From: Owenia fusiformis
Taxonomy: Eukaryota; Annelida; Polychaeta; Sabellida; Oweniidae
Direction: 5' to 3'
DNA length: 64,000 bases
Assembly (NCBI GenBank): GCA_903813345.2
Contig: CAIIXF020000005.1
Coordinates: 4,305,375 to 4,369,374, forward strand
In this document: piece by piece, positions 12,193-24,948 of the stretch
Position numbering within the stretch: position 1 is the first letter of the stretch
Layout of the letters: every line of letters starts with the position of its first letter
Program-made: the position numbers and the translations under genes
The notes under the pieces: model-generated
Database searches by the model: none
What the model was told of the DNA's origin: nothing
The model's input: only the letters and a program-made list of their open reading frames with translations

Positions 12193-13527
12193 ATGATAAC
12201 ACAGAATGCGTGCGCATGGGAGTTAATTAACATAAACAGTTTGTTTGAGAAGTATATTGAAGTTGAGGATACAGGAACCTTAACAATGCAGCCGTTTCTC
12301 AATCAATGGACAGGCCATATAAATGGAACAAGAGTTGCTGGATTTCAAACTTTGATGACAATGCAGATGTTTGTTGACAAGCTGAAGTGGTATTATACAC
12401 CAACTATAATTACAATAGGATTACTTGGAAACTTATTATCAGTGATTGTCTTCACACAAACAACATATCGGAAAGTTTCTGCAGCGTTTTATCTCGCAAT
12501 GCTAGCTGTTTTTGATTCGATATTTTTGATGACATTACTATTAATTTGGGTGTCAAATTTTGGATTTAACTTATACAACACTGAAGGATGGTGTCAGTTT
12601 ACATTATATGCAAGTCTCATCAGCTGTTTTATGTCAGAGTGGTGTGTGGTAGCTTTTGCATTGGAGAGATTCATCATCCTGTGCTGTAAGCCTAATTTGG
12701 CAAAGCTATGCTCTATGTTCAGGACTAAGTTCTTACTCATAGGACTGATGATATTTGCTGTGTGCTTTTATTTTCACCATTCCTGGACAGCTGGGATAAT
12801 ACAGCTACCAATGGGCCCCATGTGTAGCCCATTGCCTAACTACATGAAGATAATTCAGATTTTGAACATTATAGATATCCTTGTAAACCTGCTCATCCCG
12901 GATCTAACAATTATAGTTATGACTTCAGTCATTACAATAGAGGTGATCAAAAGATTCAGAAAGAATAGGCTCCTGCTACGTTCAAGCACTTCACGTAGTA
13001 CCCAAACCAACAACCTTGATACAGAGAATGAGCCCCAACCAACAAGGCATGAATCTGATGTATCAGCTGCACTCTCGGAGATTGAGAGAAAATTAAATGT
13101 CACCAGATTATTTTTTGGCACAGTTATTGTATATTTAATATGTCATGTGCCATCTCATGTATTGAGATTGAAGATGTTTCTTACATCAATATTGGACCCT
13201 GTTAATCTTAAAATGTCATTTTCAGACTACACATTCCAACAATTCTTTCATTATTTGTACTTCACAAATTTTGGGATTAAATTCTTCATATATGTTACCA
13301 TATGTAGTGCCTATAGAAGGGGTATGAAGGAAGTTGGACTTAATCTTTATAACAAAATTCATAAAGCTCTGTATAAGAGACGATACCATGGTGAAATGGC
13401 TGTTAATGGACACAACAGTACATCAATTGAAGACCAAGATGCTACCCTTGCCTCCCTTATTGGAAGTAACAACCAAAAAACTGAACCAGATGCTACAAGG
13501 AATAAACAGGTTGAATCCATAGTATAG
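12193..13527 (+). CDS. Class A (rhodopsin-like) G-protein-coupled receptor, peptide-receptor type
   Basis: An intact 444-residue seven-transmembrane receptor at the plasma membrane. Seen directly: an N-terminal tail with an N-glycosylation site (N44-G-T); TM1 with GN at 79-80; TM2 with LAVFD (D108, the conserved sodium-site Asp); Cys134 before TM3 and Cys211 in the second extracellular loop, the usual disulphide pair; ERF at 158-160 in place of DRY; a long, Ser/Thr-rich third intracellular loop (about 245-300); CHVP in TM6; and TM7 where the usual NPxxY is KFFIY. The whole coding region is one exon. A good acceptor (TTTCAG ending at 12146) suggests a spliced 5' UTR. The start is the first ATG in the frame, with no alternative before TM1. 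Layout resembles neuropeptide receptors expanded in lophotrochozoans; the ligand cannot be inferred. Confidence 0.9.
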   Translation: MITQNACAWELININSLFEKYIEVEDTGTLTMQPFLNQWTGHINGTRVAGFQTLMTMQMFVDKLKWYYTPTIITIGLLGNLLSVIVFTQTTYRKVSAAFYLAMLAVFDSIFLMTLLLIWVSNFGFNLYNTEGWCQFTLYASLISCFMSEWCVVAFALERFIILCCKPNLAKLCSMFRTKFLLIGLMIFAVCFYFHHSWTAGIIQLPMGPMCSPLPNYMKIIQILNIIDILVNLLIPDLTIIVMTSVITIEVIKRFRKNRLLLRSSTSRSTQTNNLDTENEPQPTRHESDVSAALSEIERKLNVTRLFFGTVIVYLICHVPSHVLRLKMFLTSILDPVNLKMSFSDYTFQQFFHYLYFTNFGIKFFIYVTICSAYRRGMKEVGLNLYNKIHKALYKRRYHGEMAVNGHNSTSIEDQDATLASLIGSNNQKTEPDATRNKQVESIV

Positions 13528-14600
13528 CATGTTCAACAAATGGTATCTATCCATGCAAGTATATTTTGAAATTGTAATATGTATAGATGTATATATGTCA
13601 AAGCCATTTTTATTCAATTAAAACAAGGCAATTTTATTAGTATTCATAAAAAAATGTTCATACATTTTGGATTGCATCTAAAAATTATTTTTGATTTAAA
13701 TTTGTAAAAAATGTTGAGCTTCAAAAGAAACATGAAACTGACAAAACACAAATGTTCAGTTTTCTCCCCTCAAACCTTCGGTGTGTAGTCTATGTATACT
13801 CATTTCTTTACTATTGTGTTAAATTGTAATAATCAAATTTGAAATTTACTTTTTCCCAGACTTCACATATTTTAGCCACATATTCTTTCCTGCCATGTTG
13901 AATTTCCATTTTATTTTAGTTTTCTAGAAAACTAATAATGCAAGAAAAAAATTACAAATATTTTATTGAGAAATACATGTATTTTCTTTGCCAGTTACAA
14001 CAAAATTGCCTTGCTTTTGTTGAATGATATTGACTTTAATTTAAAATTTAATGTTTATGTACAAATAAACGCACTGTAAACCCTTATTTAAAAATATACT
14101 AAATCCTTCAATAAAAATTACTGACTGTAAAGATATCTACTGCCCTTGAAAGTGTTGTTATATCTTAGCATATTATGTATGCTTAATGAGTATACAAAAA
14201 TGCTCTGAGGTGATATCCCACACTATTTTCTTACAATCTGTGATCAAAATCTTGCATTCAAATCACTGTCCTATGGATTAACAAACTGTCCATGGAATCT
14301 CAGCATTGAAATATTCCTGAAAAACTAATTTAACAAGGTTTTCTTTTTGTGTGTTGCACTTTCTTTCTTTGATCATCCTGTAGTAGTTTTAATGAACAGT
14401 ATGTGGGATTGATGAGTCTTAATAATTTGCTGGATCTGAGCTGATCAGATATAGTGAGCAAAATATGTCAGATACAAAAAGATTTACATTTTGAGTAGAT
14501 CAGAAATCACATCACTAATATTAAATAAGATATCACAATAGCCCTAGGACTAATTGTCTAATTAGAAGTAGCAAATCCCAAGGAACAAAATACTTATTAA
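13528..14600. other. 3' UTR and downstream region of the GPCR gene
   Basis: No gene. AATAAA polyadenylation hexamers occur at 14064-14069 and about 14110, so a 3' UTR of roughly 550-600 bases is plausible. The rest is ordinary AT-rich DNA. Confidence 0.45.
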
Positions 14601-14603
14601 TAT

Positions 14604-16412
14604 GGACAGATGGATGGATGGACTGGAGAAGGGATTCGCCAGATCCCTACAGAACTTCATTTTTAGTATAACCAGGCGTATATACTATATAATAATTATG
14701 GTGTATGTGACAAGATAGAAAATATTGAATGTTGAAGTGATTAACCAAATTTACTGAAAATTCGTACAAAGTTGCCAAAGAGTATCGTTAACAAGGTACA
14801 AAATTATGAAAAAATTATGAAAAAGATCAGATAATTAAGTACTAAAAATTTCAAAATAGCATATTAAACTAGAAAGCGGCAACTCCACGGTGTAGCAAAT
14901 ACCAACGAACGCTATTATAGACGGGTCGCAAAAAGCTCGCGCACGCATTGTTACACATTTTGTGGCGTAATCCAGAGGATCCTCGCTTTTAACATGATAG
15001 AATGTGACGTTTTTGAGAAAAATGTACACACATGGAAATCCTTTCGTCCTCCACATTTACCTCTATATCTCAAAACATTTTAGACGAATAACTCTGATAT
15101 CATATATATATTGTTAATGGGCTAGGAGCATCATAAAACACGAATCAATTGATATTTTAGGTGAAATAAATATACGTGTTGCTGTGCTTGAAAATAGGCG
15201 AATGGCGTAAATTAGCCCTATTTCAATGAATTTTGAAAACCTTTCGTCCTCCACTTTTCCACATACAACAGAAAACACATACTTTTGTGAACAAAATCAA
15301 CTAATTATTAATAAACTAGAGTTTAGGAGCAAAATAATCATGTATGATTTATTAAAAATTGATCTTGTATTTTTTGTTTAATGTACACCTGAAAAGTTGA
15401 AGGTACCAAAAAATGAGCAAAAAAGGTCGCTGTCAACATATTCTATTTTTCAGACTCTATGACGTCACAATATGGGACGCTTACTAAAATTCATCCTTTG
15501 AAATAAAACTTCCATCTACCTTTATCAAGACGAAAAATAAGTGTAATAGTCATATATTGTTTGAGTTACGAGCGTTTAAAGACGAAAAATAATTCAAAAT
15601 GTAACGTGTCAACATGGGATATTTTCCAGATGTTTTGGTAAAAAACTCTTCTTTAAAAACGAACGCGCAAAAAATGTGAACGGAGTGTAGTTGATCTAAA
15701 ATCTTCATCGAAACAGCTTTAAAATGATATATAACTTTAATTAGAATATTATCTTATATTCCGGGGAATCAAAGTTACATTCACGCGATACCCTTAAAAA
15801 ACAAATGCGCCACCTTCTTGCGACACGTCATACAGTATATATGAATCTGTATTTGTCACAAAAATACAAACATTAGAGAAATATCAGCATTTCTACTAGT
15901 TTAAGCATTTGGGTGACTATTTAAGAATAACAAAGGCACAAATAATAACAACAATTTGAATTTTCTGAGGCACAAATCATGAAAACAAAAACCATAACAG
16001 TGATCTGTCCTAAATTTCCTTCAATTTGAGAATAATATAACCATACTTGAAGAGATTAGAAAAGTATTGCGAAATTCCACATAAGGCAGCCATTTTGAAT
16101 TTTTCAAGGGCGATGGTAAAAAACTCGGAATATATATCAAATAGATAGATGTTGTGAATATACTATCAAAATTTCAAACAATAATATTTATTACTTTGGT
16201 TTAAAATGAAAAACTTCAGATTTTCACAAAAAGTCCCACCATTTTTAAAGCGGCGGCCAAATTTTCTTGTTGCATACAACTTTTAACCAATATACATCTT
16301 TCCACCAAATATGTCCACTAGTATTCAAGTAATCTTCCAGGAGGGTGGACTGAAAAACAGACAGACATAGGGCTTCACTATATCCCTACCGAACTTCGTT
16401 CGTTGGGATAAA
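14604..16412. repeat. Interspersed repeat, long copy (non-coding)
   Basis: A non-coding repeat whose right end reads ATCCCTACCGAACTTCGTTC then GTTGGGATAA. Its segments at about 14810-14925 and 15833-15965 reappear side by side at 17640-17885. A partial copy of the ATCCCTAC.GAACTTC end is also at about 14640-14660, and an inverted trace (TTATCCCAACGAAAG) at about 16968. A 73-codon minus frame (14835-15056) has no recognisable content. Confidence 0.6.
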
Positions 16413-17639
16413 GATCCCATACTGCATACCTGAGCAACACATTGAGAACCTCATAGCGCTCGAACCCAAAAATTGTAAGCAATTTGACAAGAAATTTCTC
16501 AGTAATTGATGAGCCAAATTCTTTGAAAACTTCACTTGAGGCACTTTCGGATATCTTCTGCTGTACTGTGAATATGCTAGAGATAAGTCAACGAAATCCC
16601 CTTCAATGAATTTTGAGAATGAATGGAATTGGATATTTGAGAAGAACGAAACAAATTAATTAGACATGACACACAGACAAGCTATTTTGACTGATTGACA
16701 GATGCTATCACCTGATAACTGGTACAAACACTATCACAGTTTCAGTTCATTAAGGCTCCAGATGAGATTTGAAACGTTCTGGGATTTCAAATATAAAGGT
16801 TGTGTATGAAAGAAAACTGTTTTGTGATGTTTTGTTATGTTTTGTGTTTGCTGATGACGACACTGATAAAACATGATTTCAATCAACCATCATGCAAATT
16901 ATGAATTTGGATGTACTTTAGAGGAGGATAAACACCATATTTTCTTATATGACCTTATTATCCCAACGAAAGAAGTTTTAAATCAAAGTAATATATCAAA
17001 GGAATAAATACATGTATTACTGTTTTAAACAATTTTTAAGTGTAAATTCAAAGCTTCAAAAAATTAAAAATGGATGCCTAGAGTAGGAATTCACTATTAT
17101 ACTTAGGGGTCTCTCCAAAGTACAATTTACTATATTTGATCTCAAATATTGTGTTTTCTATGTGATTTGTGCCTTTAAAACTCCTAAATTGACCCAAATG
17201 CTTAAATCAGTGGAAATTCTGATATATCTCTGATGTTATGTCTTTTTTATCTGCCAGACAAATACAGATTCATGAATGTAGTGTTAGTTTGGATTTGCTT
17301 TCTGTGGAGTACTTCTACTGCATACCTTAATTTCAAGTAGTCTAAAGAAACCTTTCAGCACATCGATTTGATGCTTTAATCTCCATTAAAATATTTCTTT
17401 CATGTTTATCTTTGCTACCATTTCAATTTGATGGATTGGGGGATTGAAAACATCCAAATATATTTAAGAAAATCCCAAGGGAAATTTCAGTTTATGCAGT
17501 GCACTTTGAATTAAAGTTCTCAGCCTCATTTTTCAAAGGTCTTGTCAAAATGTCAATTTTATGTTATTTTGAGGGAGAACTCCAGACAAAATCTTGGTAA
17601 ATACACATCGTAGTGACACTAAGATAGACAAAAAAATTC

Positions 17640-17885
17640 AGTCCTGAAAAATGATCAGATAATTGTTATGTGAGTACTAAAAAATTCAAAATAGCATGTT
17701 AAACGAGAAAGCGGCAACTCCATGGAGTAGCAAATCCCAACGAACACTATTATACAGTATATATGAATCTGGATTTGTCACAAAATACAAACATTGGAGA
17801 AATATCAGAATTTCTACCAATTTAAGCATTTTGGTGACCATTTAAGAATTACAAAGGCACAAATAATTACGACAATCTGAATTAA
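17640..17885. repeat. Internally deleted copy of the 14.8-16.0 kb repeat
   Basis: This copy matches about 14810-14925 and then jumps directly to sequence matching 15833-15965, lacking about 900 bases. The junction (CTATTATACAGTATATATGA) has short microhomology with both breakpoints, as expected of abortive gap repair in a DNA transposon. Confidence 0.7.
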
Positions 17886-17904
17886 AAAATTCAGTCCTGA
17901 ATCC

Positions 17905-17985
17905 GCCAAATAAAATGCCAATATTTGAAATTGAGCAAATATGCCACATTAAGTAGCGTCAATTAAGTGTATCTACAGTACTTTT
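17905..17985. repeat. Diverged end of the 10.1-kb MITE family
   Basis: ATTAAGTAGCGTCAATTAAG followed by ATCTACAGTA matches, with substitutions, the right-hand end expected of the MITE at 10091-10600. Only one end is recognisable. Confidence 0.5.
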
Positions 17986-17989
17986 TAGA

Positions 17990-19185
17990 ATGAATTTCAA
18001 TACAGTTAAAGAGATGCCTCTTTTATCAAATATCCTCAAATTTCATATTAAGAAATATTACTAGGTTTTGATAAATGTAAAGATGAGGGGCATTATACAA
18101 CTATGAATCATGTAAGGCTCTGTCAAGAATTTATATTTTGTTCTATTTTTTAAATCATGGAAATAATGGAAAGGATATTATAGATATTAATGGTAATTAA
18201 AGAATATATTTTTGGGAAATTAAAATATAAGAGGAACTGGATTGCAGGAATAGCTTTGGCTGAAAAGATTTTTCAACCTTTAAAGCCAAGAAAAGTTCTA
18301 AAAAGCAAGCCCAATGTCCTATTCTTCAATTGAAAATGGATTCTACCAATAATTTCCTAGTCCTGAGAAAATGAGAATTTCAGCAAGGGTGCAACTGATT
18401 TAAATCTTGATGCATATCTACATTCACACAGAGCTAAACTTAAGTAGAATAATGAAAGGAAGATTGATTTCAAATTTGACATGTATTTCAAAAACAAAAT
18501 CATAGCAATTTGTGATAAAAAGATAATTTACTTTTAATCTTATTTAATCTTTAATTTAGATTTACTAAATCTAAAATGTTCCATAATATTCTTCCATCTT
18601 CCATAGATCTTTTGAAGTGAAAAATAGCATATTCAAAGTTATGCAATGTTTGTATGATTGAAAATAATTTGAAACATATCATTTTAGAGTGGAATCAAAT
18701 AAAAGAGATGTGGATGTTTATTAATTAAAAATTAATAACGTGGAAAAATATTGTCATAGGCAATAATATCATTCTAAAAAGAGGTGACGAAAATGTAATC
18801 TTTCTTATGATTTCAACATTCGAATACAAATAAACAAAGAAAGCAATTCCAAAAGAATCACGGGCAGTCATTGAAAGAATCATCCAGCTTAGGGAGCATG
18901 CTATTTTCATAATAAAAACACTAAGGTAACTTCACAAAATATTTTTTAACTCCTATGTTTCATTATACCAAAGAAAAGTAAGTACTCTATGCAATGAGTA
19001 TATCATTTGTGGATAACCTTCACTTCTATTTGATGTCCAATAATGATCGGAGTAAAAGCTATTGAAAATGGTGCCATACTATCATTCTCTAAAATGTACC
19101 ATTTCTTTTTTTATCTTTTTAATGGCACTATGGTGACATGATAATATTTATATACATAAAGTTTGGAAATACTGTTTTACATTAA
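17990..19185. other. Non-coding AT-rich stretch
   Basis: I see no gene, RNA or clear repeat structure here; the longest frame (61 codons, minus strand near 18.8 kb) has no support. Confidence 0.5.
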
Positions 19186-19189
19186 AATA

Positions 19190-19775
19190 TAGGAATACCA
19201 ATGGGGACAGATTGTGCTCCTCTTTTGGCAGATCTTTTTCTATTCTCGTATGAATATAAGTTTCTGCAAAAGATGATGAAAGATAAGACAAATTTCCACA
19301 TAGCTAAATTTTTTAATAAAACAGATAGGTATATGGATGACCTGTTGAGTTTGGACAACCCTGGATTTGAAAATTTTGTAAATGAGATATACCCTTCCGA
19401 GTTAGAGTTAAAAAGACCAATGAATCGAACATGAATGCGCCTTATCTTGACCATCTCATTAACATTGAACAAGACAACATATATATTGTAAGTTGTTTAA
19501 TAAACGAGATGATTTCAACTTTGATATTGTGAATTTTCCCCATTTAGACAATAATATTCCATTAAATGGGGTCTATGTATCCCAGCTTATTAGATATGGC
19601 AGGGCATTCTCTAAATATTTAGATTTCAAGTCAAGACAACTGTTAGGTCAAGGTTATACTTGTATAAAGCTTAAAAAATTCTTTCTGGGCTTTGCTGAAA
19701 AATACAAATCATTAATTTCGAAGTTTCAAGTAATACCACTTGAGATGCTGAAGGATGGAGGAATTGTTTAAGACA
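19190..19775 (+). pseudogene. Penelope-like reverse transcriptase fragment
   Basis: Three overlapping frames together give the C-terminal part of a reverse transcriptase. The first holds PMGTDCAPLLADLFLFSYE (RT motif region before the active site) and YMDDLLSL, the YxDD catalytic box; the next holds a YLDHLINI block; the third (from 19493) holds LFNKRDDFNFDIVNFPHL and VYVSQLIRYGRA. These blocks in this order are those of Penelope-like elements (Neptune/Poseidon-type, from memory). Frame changes near 19425 and 19490 and absence of the N-terminus and any GIY-YIG endonuclease make it a dead fragment. Confidence 0.7.
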
Positions 19776-19824
19776 TTGGCGCTGAACTCACAATATTTTC
19801 ACTTGGCACCTTTTGAGGTGGTCT

Positions 19825-20000
19825 TGGATTGTGATATTGGTTCTTGAATAATGGGGGGAAAGGGGGTATTAGACATTGTTTCTTTTCACGTTAGATCATT
19901 GTTTTGGGCTATATGGGGTTTGTTTTTCTTGAATGGTATGCACTTAGAGTTTGCTTTTTCTTGCTAAGTTCCATCACAACTTTTGGTCTTTTCCCTTTGG
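19825..20000 (+). repeat. Dispersed repeat copy 1
   Basis: Contains GTGATATTGGTTCTTGAAT, a G-rich stretch, TTAGACATTGTTTCTTTTCA and, at the end, CCCTTTGGCACTAT. The same blocks occur near 24.1, 32.0 (reverse), 35.3 and 39.2 kb. No coding capacity. Confidence 0.65.
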
Positions 20001-20611
20001 CACTATGCAAATTCAAATATGTCCAGTAAAAGAAAATGTTATCTGTCAAAAAGGCTACAAGAAGATATTTCACTTTTTGTGATTTGTAACATCTCCCCGA
20101 ACTAGACGTCACATTTTCAAAATAATTAAATTTTCAAAGTTGATAAAAATTTTCAAAACCATATTTCTAAATGCACTTTTACATGTAAATATCAAATATG
20201 AATTTTGAAATATGAATGACGTAAATCAAGATTATTTCCTCCCATCTTGTCTATCGTCAAACAAAAGTGTACATTTTTTTTATGGTTACCATTGATAAGA
20301 TTAATATAAATATCATCAATTGGATGTCGATGTACAACATCAGACTCAAAAGGAGTTTCACCTATCTGTCTACACTATGCTAAAGGAGCTAAATGATATT
20401 TGATCTGATCAGCACAAGGGAAATAAAAAGCAATATATGTACAATTGCCACAAAATACTTTTTACAAAAACAACAAAAAAAGAACATAGCCATTCATTTA
20501 TTTCATAATATTCATTTAATCTATGATTAATAAGGTCTTTTGAGTAGAATTCTCAAAATAATGACAATTCCACATGAAAAATTACTTTGTTAAGGTGGCC
20601 TAAAGTGCTGC

Positions 20612-21325
20612 TTATTTTTTCGTGAAGCCACTCAGTAAAATTACAATTTCTCTGCACCCTGATGTCCAATCAACACCATTCGAGTATCTATGTGTTCCTG
20701 TCACGTTTGGGCATCCAGTTATAACAACGTCTACCCAATGTTTGCACGCGAAATTGACGCAATTCATGACTGAAATCGGAAAGAGAAAAATATGTGATAT
20801 TCTATCAGAATTGTTTATAATAACTATTTACAAAAATGTTCCCAAGACAACAATCCTTTTAGGTAAGGTTTGTTTTAAAGTCGAAAAGCCCCAATAAGAC
20901 AATACAAACCCAGATAAAACCCGGAAGATTTCAAGTAATGATTTACGTTCATGTAAACAAATAAAGTACATATATAATCCCCATATAAAACACTGGCCTA
21001 TGTGACATGTAATAGCATGTTCAAACTGAAATATAGAAAATTTTAACATAGCATTTGCTTCTGTGTTCTGAATGCCCCTCTACCTGCTTAATAAGGCAAT
21101 GTATCTTCATTCAAATAAAACCTTAGCCAAGTAGATTAGAGTCTCTGGAACACTTTTGTAAATAGTTTTCACAAGCAATTTTGTTTGTGAATCTCAAATT
21201 TTGTCTTCTCGATTTCAGTCATGAATTTCGTGTGAAAACTTTGAACTTGAATGATCTTGATTAGACATCAGGTTGCAGAGAAATCGTAACTTTACTGAGT
21301 GGCTTCACGAAAAAATAAAAAGGCT
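20612..21325. mobile_element. 0.7-kb fold-back element with long terminal inverted repeats
   Basis: The left arm (about 20612-20885) and right arm (about 21105-21325) are reverse complements over more than 200 bases with moderate divergence. Both start TTTTTTCGTGAAGCCACTCA at the outer edge. The 91-codon and 73-codon frames inside come from the arms and are not supported as genes. No transposase; a MITE or fold-back element. Confidence 0.8.
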
Positions 21326-21329
21326 TTAC

Positions 21330-22615
21330 ACCTCGTTAATTAATGCTTTCCTCTGTAAGAACGTTTAGTCACTGAGCATTGCATATGTTTATTCATCACT
21401 CCATGTGATAAGGGATTACACGCTCATTGGTCTGAATGTATGAAGAAATTTTATTATTCTTAAATTTTACTATTTGCTATTTAGTTTGGGGGGTGTTAGA
21501 GGCTAACCATATCTAAGGCAACACCTATATCAAGTTTAATCAAATGAACTTTTTTTTAAATATATTTCAAACAACTTTAATAAAAAAGCTAAAATGTACA
21601 TGTTTATCAGACTTAAGTATGCTCTTCAATCTACTAACTAATATTTCTATATTTAGTTACCTTTAACAATCTCTACATTTAATAGTTATAATAGTCTCTT
21701 TATTTCATAAGAATGGCAGTAACCTTTTCATAATGGTGACATCAATAATGTGCAGAATATGTAGAAAGGTATGTAGAATAATCTGGGTATTGAACTTAAC
21801 AGACAAACATAATCACAATCATCACACCTGGTTAGTGTGACACATTACTTTGCTGCTTTAAGTTCAAATGAGCATTTTGAAGTAAACAACATTGCCTAAT
21901 TTGTTTGCTTTCTGTAATCATAGGTGCCTGGAGGTTTAATGAACTATCACAACTAGTTAATAGTTGACAAAAGAGGTACTCCATTTAAAAATTCTAAAGG
22001 CATTAGGCAGTAACATTTCTCCCCCCAAAAATATGCAATACATATACAATATACAATACATGAACTGGTGGATCCATATATGGGAGGGGGGCAGGAGGGG
22101 CTACCTTCTGTTTTCTCCAATCATAGGTGCCTGGAGGTCCCTACCCCCCCCCCAAAGTTCAGACACTGACACACAATAGATTGATCTATTTAATTCAAGC
22201 ATTGCCGAAGGTATAATTTTTACAAACCTCATTTCCCATTTCTCAGAACAAGGTATTGTATAATACCTGGAATATTGTTTAATGCCAGATCAAGGAATTA
22301 TGAAACTATTTGAGACACTAATGTGGGATAACGTTTTATAACTTTATAATATAGGCTTACTTTCATTAGTAAGGTACAGTGAGAAAATGCAATAACAAAA
22401 TACTTATAGATTATCTGACAAGCAAACATGGTCATTACTTTTCTATGAAAAGAAAAATCCTTTCAATGAGTGAATTATCTGTCAATTGCATTCCTGAATA
22501 AAGTGTTAATGACTGATTAAATCATATTTGCTCTATATGATTAAATCTTTGTCAATATACTATTTGTCACTCAATGTACTGTGATGTGGGCATGTTAAAC
22601 TATCCAAGGTTAAGG
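21330..22615. other. Non-coding stretch
   Basis: AT-rich with no gene. A purine-rich then C-rich patch at about 22080-22155 contains a GTGCCTGGAGGT block that also occurs at about 21925 (a short direct repeat about 200 bases apart). Confidence 0.5.
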
Positions 22616-22618
22616 TGC

Positions 22619-24053
22619 ACGGTGGGTATAGTGTTACGTGACTTTAGTTTTCGTATGTGTACATATGTTGCATTTCTGTAGGCACATCAAGTATGAAAGT
22701 AAACTTTTAACATATTTTTAGACTCGTATATCTCTGTAGACTTGTCTCGATCATACCATCAATGTGTAAAGATGATCTAATTCACCACATATTTCATTCA
22801 AGCGAGTCCTGGTTAAAGAGAAATTCACACTTTATGTCTCAGAAATTTGTATGTGGGAGAATGAATGAATCTAAATTCAAGAAGAGGATATCCGCCAATT
22901 TTAAAAATATTTTTCCATTTGGCACATTTCTGCAAGGCAAGGATGCTTCTTAGAAAAATATTATTTTCTATTCTCAACCCAACTCTACGCCATTTCTCAT
23001 GGGTCTTTTTGATGACACCAGTGAGATCAACATGATATGTAGGAAATGTTGGCTCATACAGTATCAAGGTTGTATTGAGATCAACACCCATTGATTATTT
23101 AAATTATGTACCTAATAATGATACGCCACAAGCCCAAGCCCAAAATATTACTTATGGAGGGCCACATCCTATAAGCTTTTGAACTCTATGGTTGGTACAG
23201 TGATAGCAGGCCCACATGTCTTTAAAGAAAGAAAATTATATATTACATTATGCTTTGGATCACCATTTGTAACAAAAAAAACACAAATGCATTATATCTC
23301 GCATTAAATTAAATTCAATCGCCCTCAAATCATTTTCTGAGACACCAATAGTGCGAATTTCTCTTTAACGGCACCACGTGGGATCAAATGAAATAATTGG
23401 TGGATTAGATCGTTTTAAGACATTGATAAAAAGTTCCACAGAGAGGCAAAAAAGTTTTATGTTAGAATATCATTCCAAACTTGAAGTGGAAAGACTAGTA
23501 AACCATTCGCATACACGTCATTTATAAACTCACTTGACAGCCTATAGATCCGATGATTATATATGTATTTGATCACCATTTGTAACTTTATGAGCAAAAT
23601 CTTGGATATACTCTTCTTGAAATTCGATTCCTTCGCCCACAAACAATATTCTGAGCCATAGAAGTGTGAATTTCTATTTAACTGGGACACGCATGATTTA
23701 AATATTTTGTGAATCAAATCGTCTTGATGCCAAATATAGCATTTCTATTTCAAAACGAACTAGAAATGAGAAAATTATTTTGAACATTTTTGTATTTTGT
23801 TGTTTTTTCTTCTAATACTCTCGTTGACTTATAACTTTGTACTGTAAAATGTTGAAAAGGAAATAAATAAATAAAAAAATTTAAAAAAAGAATCAAATCG
23901 TCTTTACACATTGATGGTACGGGACAAGTCACAGAGATAAAAAGTCTAAAAATAGCTTAAAAGTATGCTTTCATACCTGAAACGCAGAAGGAAATGCACC
24001 ACATGCCCACATACGAAAAAAAAATTAAGTCACGTGACAGACTATACCCACCA
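22619..24053. mobile_element. 1.4-kb element with long, complex terminal inverted repeats
   Basis: Outer arms of about 170 bases are inverted copies: the left has GGTGGGTATAG then ACGTGACTT and TTTCGTATGTG; the right has CACATACGAAA, AAGTCACGTGAC and CTATACCCACC. ACATTGATGGTA / TACCATCAATGT marks the inner arm ends (22757 and 23908). Inside, further inverted fragments of the same family (AATTTCT.TTTAAC.GG...CAC blocks near 22810, 23350 and 23670) form a nested palindrome. Reading frames of 60-88 codons here are products of the repeats. Confidence 0.7.
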
Positions 24054-24084
24054 TGGGTTGCTTAAGCCATAAGTACATGTTCAA

Positions 24085-24235
24085 GACATGTTTGGGCATC
24101 CTTTGATATTTCTTTTCACTTTAGATTTAGGTCTGGGATGGTTAGGGTTTGTTTTCTTATAACTGCTGCACTGTTATATTTTTTTCTTGATGTGTCTTAT
24201 AACAATGTTTGGTACTTTCCCGTTGGCACTTGTAT
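24085..24235 (+). repeat. Dispersed repeat copy 2
   Basis: Contains ATATTTCTTTTCACTTTAGAT, GGGTTTGTTTTCTTAT and CCCGTTGGCACTTG in the same order as the copy at 19825-20000. Confidence 0.5.
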
Positions 24236-24948
24236 ATCTATTGAAATTTAGCAAATTATCTTGCTATACATGTATTTTATGAGGAAATCTTATGTGCAAT
24301 TTAATATTTGTACATAATCATGCATGTATCATTGCTTCCTTATCATTGTCTCCCTATCATGTTAAATATCACTTCGTTCCTTAAAGAAAGTTACATAAGA
24401 TTGCAAGGTTTCAGAATCCAGGGGTGATCCTGAAAAAAGATACAATGTATTATAGTATGCGGGTAGGGACATGTATGGACTCCGAAACCGGACAGAAACA
24501 AAAATCTTTCAAGAGATTAAAGGCATATTTAGTTATACAGAAGTTAATGAATTGAACTCTCTATTCTTATTGTAGTAGGTTGATAAATTGATAACATTTA
24601 ATTCAAGTGAAAAAGCAATTCAATTGATTGTATTATATGGATAAAAGACTAGATCAAGTTTAGACTAGAAATCAATTGCAGCATCAAATTAATACAATTA
24701 ATTGGATTTGCAATGGTGTACACTGATGTTTTGTGTGGGTGTGGATCATTTTAAGTTGTTGCTGAAAAAAAGGTCCTGTCTAGAAATTCTTATATTTCAC
24801 TTGGCATTATTGTGTTTTCTCATTCCTTCAAAGGTTATGTAATACATAAATCAGAAAACTCTCCATTGAATTTTAAGTAATGGAAAACATTAGACTGGAA
24901 GAACAACTTAGATTAAGTCAGATCGACTAACAAAACAACTTTTATGGG

